A stretch of 18,269 nt of DNA, taken from positions 1-18,269 of the forward strand of contig CAZQXS010000076.1 in the NCBI GenBank assembly GCA_964597275.1, written 5' to 3'. Below the pieces are notes generated by a model. It saw only the letters and a program-made list of their open reading frames with translations, made no database searches and had not been told where the DNA came from. This stretch comes from UBA8110 sp964597275. GTDB lineage: Bacteria; SAR324; NAC60-12. Position numbers and translations under genes: made by a program. Shown piece after piece: positions 15,659-18,269 of the stretch. Every line of letters starts with the position of its first letter. Within the stretch, counting starts at the first letter, position 1.

Positions 15659-15831
15659 GTCTCTCCTTATGATTGTCACCGATTCTTAAATTGCACATCA
15701 ATTGGTGTATCTAAAAGAGCATAATTGATGCAGATAAACAAGGTGATTGTCCAAAATATCACTTATGGTTATGCTTACTGGTTAGCATTTCCTCATAGGG
15801 GTTGATTTTCACTACAATACCAACCTGATTC
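15659..15831. promoter_or_regulatory. AT-rich divergent control region between antitoxin and glyS
   Basis: This 173-bp gap is clearly more AT-rich than the rest of the window. It should hold promoters for both the toxin-antitoxin pair (minus) and glyS (plus). It contains near-palindromes at 15695-15708 (ACATCAATTGGTGT, one mismatch) and 15719-15731 (GCAT-aattg-ATGC). These are candidate operators for the ribbon-helix-helix antitoxin, 37-73 bp before its start. I could not settle on a minus-strand -35/-10 pair. Confidence 0.4.
15747..15775 (+). promoter_or_regulatory. Possible sigma-70 promoter of glyS
   Basis: TTGTCC (15747-15752), a 17-bp spacer and TATGCT (15770-15775) each match the consensus at 4/6. 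They would start transcription near 15782 and leave a leader of about 50 nt before GTG 15832. A lone TACAAT at 15813-15818 is an alternative -10 but lacks a good -35 and would leave almost no leader. Confidence 0.35.
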
Positions 15832-17913
15832 GTGAACACCTGTCTGCTTGAGATTGGGCTGGAGGAACTTCCGGCCCAAATGATTGAACCTGCCGCCGCG
15901 CAACTGCGGCAATGCGCCCAGCGCTTTTGTGAGGATCACGCGCTGGAAACCGTGGGATTCCGCACGTTCTCCACGCCGCGACGGTTGGCCCTCTTGCTGG
16001 AAAACCTGCCGGGCCAGCAACCCGACCGCACCGAAGACCTCAAGGGTCCGCCGCTGGCGATTGCGAAATCCCCGGAGGGCGAATGGACCAAGGCCGCCGA
16101 GGGCTTTGCCCGCAAGAACGGCATTGACCTCGACACAGCGGAAGTCCGCGAAATCGGGGGCAAGGACTACCTGTTCGTTTCGCGCACGGTGCCGGGTCAG
16201 CCCACGGAGAGCTTGCTTGAGGATGCCGCCCCCCACTGGCTTCAGCAACTCAACTTCCCCAAAAACATGCGCTGGGGTAGCTACCGGACTCGCCTCATCC
16301 GCCCGGTGCGCTGGCTCGTCTTGTTGTGGAACGAGACGGTGTTGCCGCTGGCAGTGGAAAACGTCAATTCCGGCAAGGAAACCCGCGGGCATCGCTTCCT
16401 CTCTGAGGCTCCGGTGTCCCTCAGTCACGCGCAGGATTACGAGGTTGTGCTGGAACAAGGGCACGTCGTCGCCGATCCGGAAAAGCGCAGACAGCGCATC
16501 CTCGACCAAATCCGGACACTGGAAGCCGACCACGGATTTCGGGTGGAAACAGAGGAAGCGTTATTAGACGAGGTCACGAATCTGGTGGAGTGGCCCACCG
16601 CGCTGGTCGGGGAGTTTGACGAAGCCTTCCTCGGCCTGCCTCCGGAAACCCTGGTCACGTCAATGGCGGTGCATCAGCGCTACTTTCCGGTGTACGAGGC
16701 CGGGCCATCTGGCCAACTTTTGAACCGCTTTGTCACCGTGCGCAACGGCGATGAGCGTTCCCTGAAAACCGTGCAGCAGGGCAACGAGCGGGTGCTGCGG
16801 GCGCGCTTGAGCGACGCGCAGTTTTTCTTTGACGAGGATCGCAAACACGCTCCGGAGCATTTTCTTGCCAAGGGCGGGCAGGCCGTTTTCTTCCAAGGGC
16901 GGGGTTCACAGCAGGACCGGGGCGTACGCCTCCGGCAACTTGCGGAACGGATTGCGGACCTGTTGGAGTTGTCTCCGGAGCAACGCCAGCACGCCTCGCG
17001 CATCGCCGAACTCTGCAAGTTCGACCTGCAAACACAGATGGTTTACGAATTTCCGGAATTGCAGGGCGTGATGGGGGGGCATTACGCCCGCCTGCTGGGG
17101 GAGCCGGAAATCGTGGTTCGAGGCCTCCGCGAGCATTACCTGCCGGGCTACTCCGGAGATGCCCTGCCGCAGGATCGGCCAACGGTTCCAGTCGCCTTGG
17201 CGGATCGTCTCGATCAGTTGGCGGTCGCCTTCTCGCTGGACATGATCCCGTCCGGGTCCGCCGACCCCTTTGCCCTGCGCCGCGCCGCACAGGGCGTGAT
17301 GCAGCTTTTGCTCGGACTCCAGCTTGAATTGGCTACGAATGACCTGATCGGTGCTGCCGTAGCAGTGCTGATCGAGCAGCTAAAACTCGAGCTCGACACC
17401 GCAAAGCTGCACCAGCAACTTGCTGATTTTCTGCGGCAACGGGAACGCTGGCAACTACGCGAACAAGGATTGGCGCACGATGTGGTGGAGGCGGTGCTGA
17501 ACGGTGGGCAAACCCAGCCGCTGGCGCACTTGCGGATGGCTCAACAGGTGGAGTCGGCACAGTCCGAACCTGCCTTCAAGTTGCAGGTGGAGGCTGCGTT
17601 GCGAGCGGTGAATCTGTCCCAGAAAAATCCGCTCCCGCCGAAATTTGCGGTCAACCCCGAACGGTTCGCGCACGAAGCCGAACGCGCCCTGCACTCCGTT
17701 GCCGCCACGCTTCCAGAACACGCGACCCCGCCAGTTGATTTCATGGCCACGCTCGCGCAACTGGAAGCACCCATCACGCGGTTTTTCACAGAGATTCTGG
17801 TAATGGACGAAGACCCGGAAATCCGCAACAACCGCTTGGGGCTGTGCCACCGGATTTCCGCGTGGGCCTTGCGGCACCTCGATCTGCGGGAACTGGTGTT
17901 TCCCGGCGACTGA
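15832..17913 (+). CDS. glyS: Glycyl-tRNA synthetase beta subunit (693 aa)
   Basis: This is the tRNA-binding subunit of the alpha2beta2 glycyl-tRNA synthetase, working with GlyQ. It is recognisable from end to end: LLEIGLEELPAQMI at the N-terminus, TPRRLALLLENL, LNFPKNMRWG, FIRPVRWLV-like LIRPVRWLVLLW, the HQRYFPVY block, the HD-like region with AELCKFDLQTQMVYEFPELQG and EHYLPGYSGDALP, IPSGSADPFALRRAAQGV, and the C-terminal anticodon-binding domain ending VMDEDPEIRNNRLGL. The length is normal at about 690. The start is GTG 15832, fixed by an in-frame TGA at 15826-15828. No Shine-Dalgarno sequence is visible before it. It is cut off from glyQ by the toxin-antitoxin insertion, so it must be transcribed from the AT-rich gap or by read-through. 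Its stop is 3 nt from the stop of a convergent small gene. Confidence 0.97.
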   Translation: MNTCLLEIGLEELPAQMIEPAAAQLRQCAQRFCEDHALETVGFRTFSTPRRLALLLENLPGQQPDRTEDLKGPPLAIAKSPEGEWTKAAEGFARKNGIDLDTAEVREIGGKDYLFVSRTVPGQPTESLLEDAAPHWLQQLNFPKNMRWGSYRTRLIRPVRWLVLLWNETVLPLAVENVNSGKETRGHRFLSEAPVSLSHAQDYEVVLEQGHVVADPEKRRQRILDQIRTLEADHGFRVETEEALLDEVTNLVEWPTALVGEFDEAFLGLPPETLVTSMAVHQRYFPVYEAGPSGQLLNRFVTVRNGDERSLKTVQQGNERVLRARLSDAQFFFDEDRKHAPEHFLAKGGQAVFFQGRGSQQDRGVRLRQLAERIADLLELSPEQRQHASRIAELCKFDLQTQMVYEFPELQGVMGGHYARLLGEPEIVVRGLREHYLPGYSGDALPQDRPTVPVALADRLDQLAVAFSLDMIPSGSADPFALRRAAQGVMQLLLGLQLELATNDLIGAAVAVLIEQLKLELDTAKLHQQLADFLRQRERWQLREQGLAHDVVEAVLNGGQTQPLAHLRMAQQVESAQSEPAFKLQVEAALRAVNLSQKNPLPPKFAVNPERFAHEAERALHSVAATLPEHATPPVDFMATLAQLEAPITRFFTEILVMDEDPEIRNNRLGLCHRISAWALRHLDLRELVFPGD

Positions 17914-17916
17914 GAG

Positions 17917-18207
17917 CTACCGCTGATCCTTGACGCGCCCCTCCTTTGAGGGCTGGAGGCGGTAGATGGTGGGCTTCTGAATGAAACGCAGGGAGTTGAG
18001 TCCGTCGTCTTCCGGAAGTTCCATCACGTCGGCTTCCACGGGACTCGTCTCCACATGCTCAATGGTCTCGCGCCATTTCAGCGAGGTTTCGTCAAACTGC
18101 TTGGAACGCACCCAGCGTTCGACTTCCTCCGGTTCGCCCTCGACGTACAATTCCTTCTTGAGGAGGACGACTTGCTTCATTTCAACGAGACAGATTTTGC
18201 GGCGCAT
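17917..18207 (-). CDS. Uncharacterised small charged protein (96 aa)
   Basis: I do not recognise this family. The protein is soluble, rich in Glu, Lys and Arg, with a helix-turn rhythm in QVVLLKKELYVEGEPEEVERWV, then an acidic middle (ADVMELPEDDG) and a short strand-like end (RFIQKPTIYRLQPS). There is no membrane segment or Cys motif. ATG 18207 is supported by AAGGAAG lying about 2-4 nt upstream; the internal ATG 18180 has no ribosome site. Codon use resembles its neighbours and the frame is open throughout. The tight 3-nt convergence with glyS is consistent with a real gene. Confidence 0.6.
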   Translation of the reverse strand: MRRKICLVEMKQVVLLKKELYVEGEPEEVERWVRSKQFDETSLKWRETIEHVETSPVEADVMELPEDDGLNSLRFIQKPTIYRLQPSKEGRVKDQR

Positions 18208-18237
18208 GGCTTCCTTCCAGCTTGGGTTTGCAGATTG

Positions 18238-18266
18238 GTTCTAGCAGGGTTTTCCCGCGACTGCAA
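18238..18266 (-). promoter_or_regulatory. Possible promoter of the 96-aa gene
   Basis: On the minus strand TTGCAG (18266-18261), a 17-bp spacer and TAGAAC (18243-18238) match the consensus at 3/6 and 4/6. The pair sits about 30 bp before ATG 18207. The match is modest and the window ends right behind it. Confidence 0.3.
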
Positions 18267-18269
18267 GCC

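Noticed and set aside
1..18269. CRISPR array, tRNA/rRNA gene, prophage or insertion sequence
   Set aside because: No regularly spaced repeats, cloverleaf structures, transposase or phage-type proteins were seen; apart from the REP-like palindrome and toxin-antitoxin pair there is no mobile-element signature.

Overview
The window is about 18.3 kb of visibly GC-rich, tightly packed chromosomal DNA from a Gram-negative bacterium. A very long AsmA/YhdP-type envelope protein points to an outer membrane. The alphaproteobacterial flavour of that protein's C-terminal domain, the two-subunit glycyl-tRNA synthetase and the HMG-CoA-lyase-like plus acyl-CoA synthetase pair suggest a member of the Pseudomonadota, possibly an alphaproteobacterium or a deep-branching relative. 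The small DUF3127 protein is a family I associate mainly with Bacteroidota. No rRNA or tRNA marker is present, so the lineage stays uncertain.

Layout. (1) 1-2656, plus strand: the 3' end of a type I restriction-modification hsdS overlaps a complete hsdR. HsdR has an unusual triple Cys-rich repeat in its C-terminal half. (2) 2715-11245, minus strand: five co-directional genes, read from high to low coordinates. They are an HMG-CoA-lyase-like enzyme, an AMP-forming acyl-CoA synthetase, two successive PAP2 membrane phosphatases whose ends overlap by ATGA, and a 1218-residue YhdP/AsmA-like protein. The first two form a carbon/CoA pair. The last three look like an envelope-lipid module. (3) 11326-14000: dtd (D-aminoacyl-tRNA deacylase) on the plus strand converges within 6 nt on a DUF3127 putative OB-fold protein. 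A well-formed promoter then precedes a 578-residue protein of no family I can name. (4) 14022-14089: a 23-bp inverted repeat of a REP-like type. (5) 14131-17913: glyQ and glyS, the alpha and beta subunits of glycyl-tRNA synthetase. They are separated by about 760 bp holding a MazEF-like toxin-antitoxin pair on the opposite strand and an AT-rich control region. (6) 17917-18207, minus strand: a small unrecognised protein that ends 3 nt from glyS.

The window mixes housekeeping translation quality control (dtd, glyQS) with defence or mobile cargo (hsdSR, mazEF-like, REP-like palindrome) and an envelope-lipid operon. I do not see a clearly new multi-gene system. The best candidates for novelty are the orphan 578-residue protein, the Cys-repeat HsdR, the PAP2-PAP2-YhdP cluster and the DUF3127 protein with an SSB-like tail. 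All coordinates and motifs were read by eye; no database search was possible.
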